DNA of 64,000 bases from assembly GCA_033558025.1 (NCBI GenBank), contig JAUCEF010000003.1:744001-808000 (forward strand), read 5' to 3'. Position 1 is the first letter of the stretch; the number at the start of each line of letters is the position of its first letter. Below are positions 10,074 through 19,542 of the stretch, piece after piece. Both the position numbers and the translations under genes were made by a program. Source of the stretch: Phytophthora sp. 'mugwort' (lineage: Eukaryota; Oomycota; Peronosporomycetes; Peronosporales; Peronosporaceae). Under the pieces are notes generated by a model. It did not search any database and was not told the origin of the DNA. It was given only the letters and a program-made list of their open reading frames with translations.

Positions 10074-11811
10074 ATTGTTACCGATACGTCAATTCTCGAC
10101 ACATCAACTTTTAGCGATATCCCTAACCCTAGGTACATCTGGTGTGACTGTTAGCATGCAAAATGCGGTACAACCAAATCGGAAATCGTACAGAGAGCAA
10201 ATTGCACCGGCAAACTCAAACACAATCCTTTAAAGCTCGCGAACAATTCGCCCAGGTGATTTACCTAGTATATAACAGTTGTTTGGAGAGCAATAGAAAA
10301 ATAGCTTGTGTGTGAAACTGCTGCTGCATCACATCCAGCACAAAGTAGCTCACGGACATGAGCAGCTGTTTTCGTTATACGTTCTGAGTCGCAGCACGTG
10401 ATGCTGTAATCATCGTGTTTGCAGGAGCAACCAAAGCTTAAGCTCTAGTGATACCTGCTTCCAGGCGGGTTTTCTGCTTCAAAGACCGGCTCAGTAGGGC
10501 TATGTTTGCGCTTATAAGTTGGTTAGTTTGAAGAAGCTGCGATGGCGGTTGACATTCGTGATACTGTTCAGGGTTACAGTACAAGTGATTTGAAGCCTTT
10601 CGAAGACACGTCACTCCGAGTGATCCGCGACGGCCGACCACATCAGCTGCGCGTTTACAGCCAGAAGGTCCAATGTGATGGTACCCGAGCGACGCGACTA
10701 CAGCGGTGCGTAGCGTAAGTGAACAAGACTTTAATGCTGAACGAAAGAAGAAATATCAAGAAGCCGACGGCCTCGTGCCAACGATGGAAGAAGCCGCCTC
10801 ATTATCTTAAGATGTTGTAGGTTCAAGACTCTTGCGCATCTATCACGAGATACGTTAGTTCAATGGAGCTGAGACTCTAGATTCCATAGTTACTGAAGAT
10901 GGTCGTGCAGTACATTAAGCTCGATCTGATGCTGGCCACGGATTCTTGCTTCTGCTTCACAAAAGGAACTGCACAGTCGAATGCGAAGCTACTTACGCAG
11001 CTTCCAGTTAGGTGTCTGTGTTAGTTACACTTGCTAGTGGGGGGACTTAATGCGTATGAGCAGCTACGGTATGCGTTCACTCGACTGTGTACATCTGCAT
11101 CCTGGTTGGAATAAAATGAGCGGCCGGCCAGCGAGACGTCATGATCAACTAATGCACGAAAATTTAGCCAGTCACTCCACTGTGACAATATTCCTGAGTG
11201 GAGAGTGGGGCATGCTATTTACGAGTAATGCAGAAATCTGTCGAATTATGTTAATGGCCGATCCACTTGATGTCTGCGGGTAAATTGTCGATATCGGTTA
11301 TCTAGAACTGTCGTCGATGGGTCCAACAGTTCGTAGTCTTTAAGCGCGGCGGGTATTTGGGTCTCGCGGCTGCCAGACAGAATAAGGACACGAAACCCTA
11401 ATTGAAAGTGTTATGAAAATGCGACAGCGTGATAGTTTCTAGCTTGCTCCGTAGGTCGCGTTAATCTAGTTTGGAGGCTATATAACAGAAACAACAAAAG
11501 CCCTTACGCAGGCGCCGTATTGCTGACGCCAAGCTGGATAGACTCGTCATCTAAGCCTCTTGATAGCCTATGAACGAGCTATATCCTTATGATTATCCTG
11601 GCTGGCGGCCTGGACACTTTTGCAAAACATTCTGTGACCCGGGTTACGGTCTCCTCTCCAGTACATGGTAAAACATGTACGCCAACCTGGTATATTACGT
11701 CAGCTTTGGTTACGAGCCTACCACGTGATAATGTAATTTGATGTGCTGGTGCCAGCAACTCCTGTTTTCCTCATCCAAACAACCGATTACCCAGCCTCCG
11801 AAAGTCTCACG
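10074..11811. other. 1.7 kb without a recognisable gene
   Basis: No family is recognised on either strand. One plus-strand frame near 10700-10990 reads S-E-Q-D-F-N-A-E-R-K-K-K-Y-Q-E-A and continues with a few stops, so it could be an old coding relic, but nothing identifies it. The AT/GC pattern is otherwise unremarkable. Confidence 0.45.
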
Positions 11812-11831
11812 TCATTGTTCCCACGCCATTT
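11812..11831 (+). promoter_or_regulatory. Possible oomycete initiator for the first bZIP-like gene
   Basis: TCATTGTTCCCACGCCATTT resembles the oomycete Inr/FPR core promoter but with a longer gap before the A-T-T-T part. It is 25 bases upstream of the ATG at 11856. Confidence 0.4.
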
Positions 11832-11855
11832 AAAATAATACGCCAGCGATCAACA

Positions 11856-13046
11856 ATGACATCCGTTGTCTCGCCCTCGAGTCCGTGTAGTGTGACTGCA
11901 GAGGAAGATTGCAAGCAAGCTAAGGCCATGACGTCACCCACAGAGCTGGACGAATGGATTGTGCGTGAGCAATTAAAGCGAGAGCAACAACGTCGGCGGA
12001 TGGTAAAATGGCGCAGGCAGAAAAAGAAGACGATAACCAGCATGATCCACGAGCGTCAGAAGCTTGAGAGAACGTTGGTGCTCCAGGTCAATGCAGCACG
12101 CGTGGCCTCCGACCGGTTCGCACTGAAATCAGTTCATGACGCGTATCGTCAGGTAGTCATCGAGTATGCGACGTTGGTGAGTGAAAATCAGGCGCTACGC
12201 GAAGCCCTTCACCAACACGCGAATGCTGAGACTTTGTTTGAGCGCGAGACGCGGGATTTTCTCTCTCAACTCAGCGCTAATTGCTTTCTCGAAGTCCCAA
12301 CGATGAATGATGGCGCTTGGCCGGTGCAATTCTCGAATGGTGGGCCATCTTTCGACTTCTCTCCATTCACTAGATCAGAATTCGACAACATTGTGAGAAA
12401 TGTCGAAGTCTCGTATGCTAAGCGTCACCCATGCACCGCAGCGGTGGGGGAGATCTTTGGATGGAGAGTAGACTACACACAGCCTAGTCAAACTGGGGCG
12501 GGGACATTCATGGCGCATGCGCGATTTACCAAACGTTTATTCTGCTCTCTGGACGAATCAGACATGATGTTGCCGATGCTGGACAAGAACTTGTTACCGG
12601 TCTTGGTAACTCCGCACAGTTGGGGACGTGTTCAAAATGGAAGTATTTGCTGCCAAACACTGCACCAATTTAACGAGAATAGCCGCGTTTTGGCATATAA
12701 CATCCCGGGCGAAGTGAATCTGCGCTATGTATGCGTAACACATCGTTATCGTCAAGTAGGACCGGGTGGCAAACGCACGGACACGTATATCGTAACGACT
12801 GCAGACTCCGAAGCCAACGTACGAAACCGACTTGTTGAAGGACCACAACAGGATGTTCAGTGGGTGCTTGAAGGGGGAACCTACGTGACAATATCAGAGG
12901 TCGATGACTTTAATATCGAGATCGTGGTAGACCAATGGGGTGAATGCCTCAGCGAATTGCACGGCCGCGATCTGTACATTGATTGGGTTCGGTTTCCCGT
13001 TGCTATGGAGCAGTATATTTCGTCATCAAATTTTCTCTATATTTAG
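11856..13046 (+). CDS. bZIP-like regulator with START/SRPBCC-like C-terminal region (copy 1)
   Basis: An intact 396-residue frame without introns. Residues 38-60 form a strongly basic stretch (E-Q-L-K-R-E-Q-Q-R-R-R-M-V-K-W-R-R-Q-K-K-K), followed by a predicted coiled coil to about residue 135. In a canonical bZIP alignment the invariant Asn falls on Arg here. Residues 155-390 are a conserved module shared with the genes at 15.1, 17.9, 19.5 and 22.2 kb, with W-P-V-Q-F, H-A-R-F-T-K-R-L, P-G-E-V-N-L-R-Y and, near the end, D-W-V-R-F-P-V-A-M-E-Q-Y. The pattern suggests a START/SRPBCC-type ligand-binding fold, as in oomycete proteins often labelled M96-type (from memory, not checked). Likely role: nuclear DNA-binding regulator with a sensing domain. 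It is the only plus-strand copy and is closest by eye to the gene at 15.1-16.3 kb. Confidence 0.85.
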   Translation: MTSVVSPSSPCSVTAEEDCKQAKAMTSPTELDEWIVREQLKREQQRRRMVKWRRQKKKTITSMIHERQKLERTLVLQVNAARVASDRFALKSVHDAYRQVVIEYATLVSENQALREALHQHANAETLFERETRDFLSQLSANCFLEVPTMNDGAWPVQFSNGGPSFDFSPFTRSEFDNIVRNVEVSYAKRHPCTAAVGEIFGWRVDYTQPSQTGAGTFMAHARFTKRLFCSLDESDMMLPMLDKNLLPVLVTPHSWGRVQNGSICCQTLHQFNENSRVLAYNIPGEVNLRYVCVTHRYRQVGPGGKRTDTYIVTTADSEANVRNRLVEGPQQDVQWVLEGGTYVTISEVDDFNIEIVVDQWGECLSELHGRDLYIDWVRFPVAMEQYISSSNFLYI

Positions 13047-14189
13047 CTAAGAAACGAAATGGAAACATTGCATTTTGCATCGCAGTTTGCAGAAGAGCAG
13101 GTGGGAGGAGCGAGACAGTGGCGATCCAGAGCGGGATGCTGGAGAAACAGGGTAGATTATTTTTACGTATGCGGATCCAGCGATGAGTTCCCAAGCAAAC
13201 GGACATTTTGCCGTGTCCAGAGCTTGTTTTTTTATTCTACCACCAAAACTTTCCTGATCAGTTCCGTGGACGATTCATTTGGGAGTTAGACGTGTAAATG
13301 AGGCGTGCAAACCTTGGCAATATTGCTATCGGTTGGCCTTCGACGACGATGAGTCCGCTGAGATTAACGTGCCGCATGCGGAAGTGAAAGGCGTAGAAAA
13401 AAAGATACGATTGGTTTTCTGGTAGCGGCAGCAGGACTTACTCAGGACTATATAGCTTCAAAATCGAGCTAGGCTAACGCGACGTCACGAACTGATGGAG
13501 ATCACCCAGAAAGTATCGTGCTCTACAGGATATCACACTTCTTATATCAAAATACATGTAGATATCTTGCTATTGATACACAAACAGTCTCAAATGACTG
13601 CCACTACGAACGAAAAAAAATACACTTATTTTCGGCGATGATGTAGCCAAATTGGGCTAGCAGAATAAAATGGGGTGGTGTCGCAACCTTAAATAATGCT
13701 CCAAAGCTACAGTTGCCCCTGTGGATGACTCAACGTATTAGATTTGATGAATTATTAGCTTCCACAGCTACTAAATTGGCGCGGCACTGTTCCGCTTAAT
13801 AGCTAAGAAATTGTTGTACTTAATATCAATAGCTTCCACTGAAGGTATTAAATTGGCGAGGTCGATCTGTATATACAAATCAGATTGCACCAGTCGCGTG
13901 CCATCGAGAGATGGCAGCGTAGACGGGCACAGCCGTGAGCTTCCAAGCGCAAAGCAAAATTCCTCAAATGACATCCGTCCTTGCGGAAAAGCACTCGTCA
14001 AACTTGACTTTAGTATGGTATCTCCAGTCACCCTGGTGCACGACTGTAGCCTGTGCCTACACAACTCGGCACGCGCATGCCGCATACCTAGCCGTCTCGA
14101 ACCATCCACGTAGACCCCCAGCGCACTACAATCGACGAGGATATGGTACCGTATCTCCAAAGAGGAACTTACAGAGAGTCGTAATACAA
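13047..14189. other. 1.1 kb without a recognisable gene
   Basis: A minus-strand open frame of 174 codons (13771-14295) shows no recognisable domain and may be the degenerate tail of the pogo relic next to it. Nothing else is supported. Confidence 0.45.
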
Positions 14190-14880
14190 AATGCAGGATT
14201 AACTTTTTTGGGGGAATGTTACGTTTGCAACAAGACTGCCAATAAAGTCTTCTCCCGTTTGGGGCAAGTCGTCCCTGTAGTTCTTCCGCGATCATGTTTT
14301 CGGGCGTCAGTCGACAGTAGCCGCATCTTACTCGTCTTCATCGTTGACATTGTCACCTTGTAGCGTCCCCACCTCGAACTCAGCGCTGCAGTTGTCCTTG
14401 TCCATAGGGTCGTCCGTTCGAACGTCATCTTCTCGTGGGTTCCGCAGCTCTATCGACTTCCGATTGAAGGTATGCAGGCGTGACAACATCGCTGTAGTTT
14501 ATCTGTGATGACATTTCCTGATCGGGTTCTGCAAATTCGTACGTGTAGTAGTCGCAAAGACCTGTCTACTTCAAGCAGCTACATTGGTCTAGCTTTCGAT
14601 ACTCCACGCCACCGCCTGCTGCACGTCTACGCTGTAGATTTTTTTTTGGCAACGACGTTCAGGTTCAACAACGGATCAGCTTCCAGCTGGTCAAGAGCGT
14701 GTTGCACCTGACACAGCCGATCATGGCGCTTGAAGGCTGCAATAATACTGGCATCGACGAGTAATTTTTAATACCGCTTGCTTGTTTCGCAGAAATGCGA
14801 CTTAATGTTCACGAGCGAGGCGGTATCGTATCCGGAACGGACACTAGCGTTGTCAAGCAGGAAATGGGGTCCAATGGAGC
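14190..14880 (-). pseudogene. pogo-type transposase fragment
   Basis: On the minus strand near 14860 the text reads F-L-L-D-N-A-S-V-R-S, the second catalytic Asp region of pogo DDE enzymes. Near 14730 it reads V-D-A-S-I-I-A-A-F-K-R-H-D-R, equivalent to the D-A-G-V-I-A-A-F-K block of the 8.8-9.9 kb copy. An acidic C-terminal tail follows in 14200-14450. The first catalytic Asp and the DNA-binding region are missing and stop codons interrupt it, so only the C-terminal half of an old copy remains. It lies between two copies of the bZIP-like family. Confidence 0.72.
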
Positions 14881-15116
14881 TGCGGTTTTAGAATGTACCA
14901 TTTTGCTGGTTATATTCTAGTTTGTGAATATCTCAGTTAGTGGTAATTTGGTCTAGTTATTACGGCCGAGGGGATTGTCTGTATCATACTGCAAGCAAAC
15001 TACTGTATGTTATCCGCCAAAAGCAAACTTAAAAGAATGATGTTTTCTAGCATGAAGCCAATCGGAGTGTAGAGTATCGGCTTCAACATGTCGAAATTCA
15101 GGTTCCATGCCAGCCT

Positions 15117-16316
15117 TTAACAACGTAAAAGTCTTGCAGGAGACACATATTGCTCCATATCAACAGGAAACCGAATCCAGTCGACGTAGAGCTCTCGACC
15201 ATGCAGCTCGCTCTGGCATCCAGCCCACTGGTCAAACACGACGTCAACTGAAACTTCATCCACTTCTGTGGTTGTCATGTAGGTGCCTCCTTCGAAAACC
15301 CATTGCACCTTTTCCTGCTCTCCTTCGGCCTCTCGATTCCGTGCGTTCGCCTCCGAATCGGCAATTACCAAAATGTATTTGTCCACGCGCCTCCCATCCG
15401 ACCGCTTCTCTTGTGTATGTTGAGCAAGAACAATATACCGCAAGTGAACTTCACCCGGCACGTTGCCAACCATAACCAGAGCATTTTCATGAAAAATTTG
15501 GAGTAATTGGTGGCAAATACCGCCAGTCTGGACGCGTCCCCAACTTCGCGGCGCTACCAGCGCTGGCCACAGATTCTTGTCGATGTGGGGCAAGACTCGG
15601 TCTATCTCGTCGATAGAGCAGCGCAAACGTTTAGTAAATCGGGCATGCGCTATACAAATCCCCGTTTCATTTCGAACAAGAGGTGCACAGTTCACCGTCC
15701 AACCGAGAATCTTTCCAACTGTAGCAGTGCAGGGATAACACTCAGCATATCGAATGTCGTTGTTCTGGAAGACAATGTCAAACTCTTTCTTAGTGAACGG
15801 ACTGAAGAAGAAGGACGGCTCGCCGTGCGGGAACTGGACGCACCATCCGTCATTGTCTCTTAATGTGGATACAGGAGCTTCACCAGGACGGATCTGATCC
15901 AGAAACTCCTGCGTCTCGCGCTCTATCCGCATTTCAGCCTCGACATGATTTGCGACGGCTGCTTTTAGTGTCAAGTTCTCAGTCGTCAACGCAGCGAGCT
16001 CGATAGTCAACTGGCGATAGGCCTCTGAAGCGGAATGACTTGAGCTGTCATCGGCCACTCGAGCTTGTATGACCTGGCGCTGCAGCTTCTTCTCAAGACG
16101 ACGTCGTTCCTCGACCATGTCGGTCTTCTTGTTCTTCTTCTGCTTCCGCCACTTGACCATACGTCGACGCTGTTGTTCTCGTTTCAACTGCTCCTGCATA
16201 GCCGACTCATACAGCTCTGTCGAGATGCACTTGCGAATTAAAGTCTCCGTTCCTTCCGCGAAGGAAGGTGGTTGCTGGACACTTGAGGGGCTCGAAGACG
16301 AGGGAGAACAGAGCAT
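15117..16316 (-). CDS. bZIP-like regulator with START/SRPBCC-like C-terminal region (copy 2)
   Basis: An intact 399-residue frame, intronless. The basic stretch (residues 42-63) shares E-Q-L-K-R-E-Q-Q-R-R-R-M-V-K-W-R with copy 1, and a coiled coil runs to about residue 135. The C-terminal module has H-A-R-F-T-K-R-L, P-G-E-V-H-L-R-Y, W-V-F-E-G-G-T-Y and S-E-L-H-G-R-E-L-Y. The pair is tail to tail with about 2.1 kb between, which fits duplication with inversion. A Ser/Pro-rich leader (residues 1-20) precedes the basic part. The start at 16316 is chosen because an initiator-like motif lies 8-20 bases upstream. Canonical bZIP Asn is again absent. Likely a nuclear regulator; target genes and ligand cannot be read from sequence. 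Confidence 0.87.
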   Translation of the reverse strand: MLCSPSSSSPSSVQQPPSFAEGTETLIRKCISTELYESAMQEQLKREQQRRRMVKWRKQKKNKKTDMVEERRRLEKKLQRQVIQARVADDSSSHSASEAYRQLTIELAALTTENLTLKAAVANHVEAEMRIERETQEFLDQIRPGEAPVSTLRDNDGWCVQFPHGEPSFFFSPFTKKEFDIVFQNNDIRYAECYPCTATVGKILGWTVNCAPLVRNETGICIAHARFTKRLRCSIDEIDRVLPHIDKNLWPALVAPRSWGRVQTGGICHQLLQIFHENALVMVGNVPGEVHLRYIVLAQHTQEKRSDGRRVDKYILVIADSEANARNREAEGEQEKVQWVFEGGTYMTTTEVDEVSVDVVFDQWAGCQSELHGRELYVDWIRFPVDMEQYVSPARLLRC

Positions 16317-16323
16317 GGTTGGT

Positions 16324-16336
16324 CTTTTGTGAATGA
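16324..16336 (-). promoter_or_regulatory. Initiator-like core promoter of copy 2
   Basis: On the minus strand TCATTCACAAAAG, close to the oomycete Inr core TCAYTYYNCAW, 8-20 bases before the ATG at 16316. Confidence 0.45.
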
Positions 16337-16920
16337 CTTAGAGTGACGTGAGATCAGGACATGCGAGAGGGAGAGACAGTTGTGTGGCTGCGACGGCACA
16401 TCGCGGCTGTGATCACGTGGTGAGCTCGTAATCGCGATGGTGCCAACATATGGAGTGCTCACTATGTCAATTGACTGAAGCTGTGTTGTGCTATAGATAA
16501 TGGCCGTCGCGCAGTCTCACTGTAGAGGCCAAAATTCGCAGGTGTTTGCCGGTCGGAGCTTGCCTGCACGTTGTGGTCGCAGCCTCTTGAGCAGCACGCA
16601 CCGCGTGTAACACTAAAACCTATGGATAGTCTGCATAATGACGCGTCCGATCTTAGGTACGATCTCCACCTGTCGCGTTGAGATTTCTTTTCCCGTCTCT
16701 TTTCTTCCAGATTGAAGCCCGACCCTCTCTGATCATGTCTCCTCTGCAACTCTGTCGCTTTGGTCGGCATCGATGCAGAGCAACTCAAGGTGGGGTATGC
16801 TGGAGACGTCTTATTAGAATTGCTTATGTCGCGATGATCAGCTGACAAGTTATCACAATTAAGAAACCGACGGCCGTTGCTAGCATTTTATCACCAGATT
16901 CAGTACCGTTTCTATAATTG
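16337..16920. other. Upstream region of copy 2, no gene seen
   Basis: A 128-codon minus-strand open frame (16462-16848) shows no domain and is taken as chance. The region ends at the left inverted end of the element at 16921. Confidence 0.5.
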
Positions 16921-17671
16921 GAGGTGTCAGAATTGCGAAAAGTCGCTTCAAAATCGCATGCGATTCTTACGCAAATGACATATCATTTATTTTGAAGTTA
17001 TGTCCAGAAGGTATCAGAACTTGATCGCCCGTCAGGTGGGGAAGTTCCCGGTGCTTTGTAGTGGCCTACAAGTAGTCGGCGATGTCTTCGAAGGCCGAAC
17101 TCTTGGTCTGCTTGGGCGGTCCTCCAACCTTCGGCTTCTTGTCCGTGCCGTAGATGGCCTTGAAGTTTGCTTCAACTTCGATCCAATCCACCAGAACTTT
17201 ATAGTCTTCCGCAGACAAGTGGACCTTCCAGGTTTCGGACAAGGCGCTGCGTTTCCTGCTCATGTCTATATGCGTAAAGAAATTGTTACCACGAGAACAA
17301 CAGTATCTTGAAAGATACAAAGGGAGCGTACAGGTTTTGAGAGAGCGAGCGAGCCTAACGAGGAAACGTGCAGCTTCAGCTGTGAGTGGTGGTGTCTGGG
17401 TCACGTTGCAGGTAACGTGGTCGCAGCCAGGTAGCGATGGTGGCAGCCTGGCAGCGATGGAGGCGTCAGGGAAGCTTCTTCGCCTAGAAGGTTGAAGGTT
17501 GCCGTTTGGCGTATGGGATATTGGCGGCAAATAGCAGGTGCTATTTCGCGAATCGCCACCTCTGGAGGTGGGTGATTTCGAAATGACATGGCATTTGCCC
17601 GAAAATCACATGCCATTTCGGGGCGAAACCGCATGCGATTTTGTCGGGACTTTTGTCAATTCTGACACCCC
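16921..17671. mobile_element. Non-autonomous inverted-repeat DNA element, 751 bp
   Basis: The 45-bp left end (16921-16965, starting GAGGTGTCAGAATTG) and the 45-bp right end (17627-17671) match as inverted copies at 38 of 45 positions, including the shared block CAAAATCGCATGCG. Subterminal ATGNCATTTCG-type motifs follow on the right side. The only gene inside is a 65-codon Myb/SANT-like frame, so it cannot move itself. A TA on each side (16916-16917 and 17674-17675) may be a target duplication, with a one-base offset. Confidence 0.8.
17066..17263 (-). CDS. Small Myb/SANT-like protein inside the inverted-repeat element
   Basis: A 65-residue frame starting M-S-R-K-R-S-A-L-S-E-T-W-K-V-H and containing D-Y-K-V-L-V-D-W-I-E, A-N-F-K-A-I-Y-G-T and K-V-G-G-P-P-K-Q-T-K. 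This looks like the N-terminal Trp-containing helix of a Myb/SANT-like DNA-binding domain seen in many repeated oomycete ORFs (family recalled, not searched). It ends soon after F-E-D-I-A-D-Y-L, so it is probably a truncated remnant of a longer protein. Whether it is expressed is unknown. A larger upstream in-frame extension to 17530 is low-complexity and not used. Confidence 0.55.
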   Translation of the reverse strand: MSRKRSALSETWKVHLSAEDYKVLVDWIEVEANFKAIYGTDKKPKVGGPPKQTKSSAFEDIADYL

Positions 17672-17862
17672 AAATAGTACAGGTATGATCTTCACACGAA
17701 AGCGAACGAATCCTCATATTAAAAACGAGAAATCATCGCTAGATTTATTCATTTATCGCTTCGGTGAACATGGCACGAGCCACCGTTCGCTCCTCTCCTT
17801 GTTTCCATCAGTTTGTTTATCTTACACGCAGCTATAGTCCCCCTCAGTTTAGCAACTTTCCG

Positions 17863-19167
17863 TCAACCTGCGAGTGTCCGAGATGGAGTAACAAGTTGCT
17901 CCCATCTGACAACAATATGACCCCATTCTATAAGACAGTACTGCGCGTGCTGTTCGTTCATACAGCCAGAGCAGTGCTCATATACAACCTTGAGTGTGTT
18001 GTTATCAACCTGGATAAGCGTCATGTACGCTCCGCCTTCGTTAATCCAGCGCACTTGACGCTGCTCGGGCTCGGCCTCTGCCTCGCGACTGCGATTGTTC
18101 GCATCTGAAGTCACGACCACCATCGCGTATTTAATAGCCCAGCGACCGTCAGTCTGCTGCACTCGTCGCCGACTGACGAGGTTGAGATACCGGATATTCA
18201 CACCGAGGGAGCGCTCTGGCGTATTTCGCACGATAACGTACGTGTCGTCATCAAGCGCTTGCAGCACCTGAGACGTCACTAAACCACTGTGAATCCGTTG
18301 CCATAGCTCAGGAGTAGTCAACACTGGCCACGAGTCCGTGTTGAGCTTGTCCATCGTAGAGCGCGCTGATCCTCCAGCACAGTGGATACGTCTGGAGTAA
18401 CGCGCTCTAGAGATCAGCACCGGCAAAGTCGGATGACATACCAGCGGTGCGCGTTCGACGTCCCACCCGAGCATATTCCCTACAGTCTCCATAGACGGAG
18501 ACATGGCAAACTTGGCGTCGTACCCTCCTCGAATAGCGTTGAGCTGCTCCTTGGAGAACGGATGGAAGTGGAAGGACGGTTCTCCACGTGGAAAGTGCAC
18601 GCGCCAGCCCCGCTGCAGCGAGATTAAGTGCGACAGCGACGAAGACGACGAGGAGCCAGAGGACAGTGACGCGCCCGACAAGGACGAGTCCGAGTTGCTC
18701 CCGTCCACGCTGCTGGATGATTCCGTGTAGTTTGGCTCCAGGCTGTCGCCGGCTTCGACGACGCGCGCTCGAAGCGTCTTCTGGCTGTCGATCCGTTCGC
18801 GCAGCGCCGTGTTCTCGATCTTGAGCGCTTCTGTTTCCGCTATCAAGTGGACGACCGCCGCGTGCTTCTGCTCGGCCGCGCTCGGTCGGCGGTAACTCGT
18901 CGTCGCGCATGACGCGGCGCGGCGCTGCATGGTCAAATGCTGCTGAAGCCGCTGCTCCAGCTGCTGGTGCTGCTTGCGCAGCTCCGCCTGCTGCTCCTTC
19001 TTCTTGCGTCGGAAGAAGACCATGTTCTCGCGATGCTGCTGCCGTTTCCATTCCTTCTCGTCCTCCTCGGTCCACTTGCCGGCCGTGGACAGCAACCAGT
19101 GGCTCTCGCTGGCCAACGGCCGCGCGCCGTGGCCGATACGCAGCGGCGCCGTCTGCCGCACCGCCAT
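17863..19167 (-). CDS. bZIP-like regulator with START/SRPBCC-like C-terminal region (copy 3)
   Basis: An intact 434-residue frame. Residues 38-62 are basic (W-K-R-Q-Q-H-R-E-N-M-V-F-F-R-R-K-K-K-E), followed by a Gln-rich coiled coil (62-135). A serine-rich linker (149-179) is peculiar to this copy. The C-terminal module starts at G-W-R-V-H-F-P-R-G-E-P-S-F-H-F and includes A-R-Y-S-R-R-I-H-C and V-R-W-E-Q-L-V-T-P-S. The first 30 residues carry no visible targeting signal. The strand and orientation match copies 2, 4, 5 and the sixth gene. A long frame on the same strand (18407-19309) is a GC-rich shadow of this gene. The inverted-repeat element ends 190 bp downstream of its stop. Confidence 0.88.
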   Translation of the reverse strand: MAVRQTAPLRIGHGARPLASESHWLLSTAGKWTEEDEKEWKRQQHRENMVFFRRKKKEQQAELRKQHQQLEQRLQQHLTMQRRAASCATTSYRRPSAAEQKHAAVVHLIAETEALKIENTALRERIDSQKTLRARVVEAGDSLEPNYTESSSSVDGSNSDSSLSGASLSSGSSSSSSLSHLISLQRGWRVHFPRGEPSFHFHPFSKEQLNAIRGGYDAKFAMSPSMETVGNMLGWDVERAPLVCHPTLPVLISRARYSRRIHCAGGSARSTMDKLNTDSWPVLTTPELWQRIHSGLVTSQVLQALDDDTYVIVRNTPERSLGVNIRYLNLVSRRRVQQTDGRWAIKYAMVVVTSDANNRSREAEAEPEQRQVRWINEGGAYMTLIQVDNNTLKVVYEHCSGCMNEQHAQYCLIEWGHIVVRWEQLVTPSRTLAG

Positions 19168-19180
19168 GAATCGGGAGTGA
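19168..19180 (-). promoter_or_regulatory. Initiator-like motif touching the start codon of copy 3
   Basis: On the minus strand TCACTCCCGATTC, a near-consensus oomycete Inr, ends directly before the ATG at 19167. If it is the true initiator the 5' leader is only about 10 bases. Confidence 0.5.
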
Positions 19181-19542
19181 GCGCAGGAAGGAGCGTACGT
19201 CTTCTACTAAGGTCTCGAGGGAGGAACTGCTGCGTATGCTATTCAGAGCCTTCCAACACACACCGAAGAGGAGGCATGCGTCAGAGTCGCGCGTAGCCGC
19301 CGGCCTCAAGTGACGACGGGATCAGAGCCGGTTCACCGTGAACGGCTCGGCGACTCACGGACGGCGAGAGACATGTCCATTCTCGCTCTCTGAAGGACAC
19401 ATCACGCGGTCTATTTCTTTTTAGAGCTGACTCAGGCTGGAGGAAGCTCGCCTGCATCTGGCAGATACGATTGGGGAGAAGTGAACAGTTCATTTCGATA
19501 TCGGCACTTCTTAGAGCTACAGCATGCATAGTAACGCGATCT
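19181..19542. other. Spacer between copies 3 and 4
   Basis: About 360 bp with no coding or repeat feature seen; it must hold the upstream control region of copy 3 and the 3' end of copy 4. Confidence 0.55.

Noticed and set aside
10118..10135. ccctaaccctag as telomeric repeat
   Set aside because: Only about one and a half units, not tandem; oomycete telomeres are different arrays.
13771..14295. 174-codon minus-strand frame as a gene
   Set aside because: No domain, and it overlaps the degenerate tail of a pogo relic.
18407..19309. A 300-codon minus-strand open frame overlapping copy 3 of the regulator family
   Set aside because: Composition is Arg/Ala repetitive and it lies on the same strand in a shifted frame; the neighbouring frame has family conservation, so this is a shadow.
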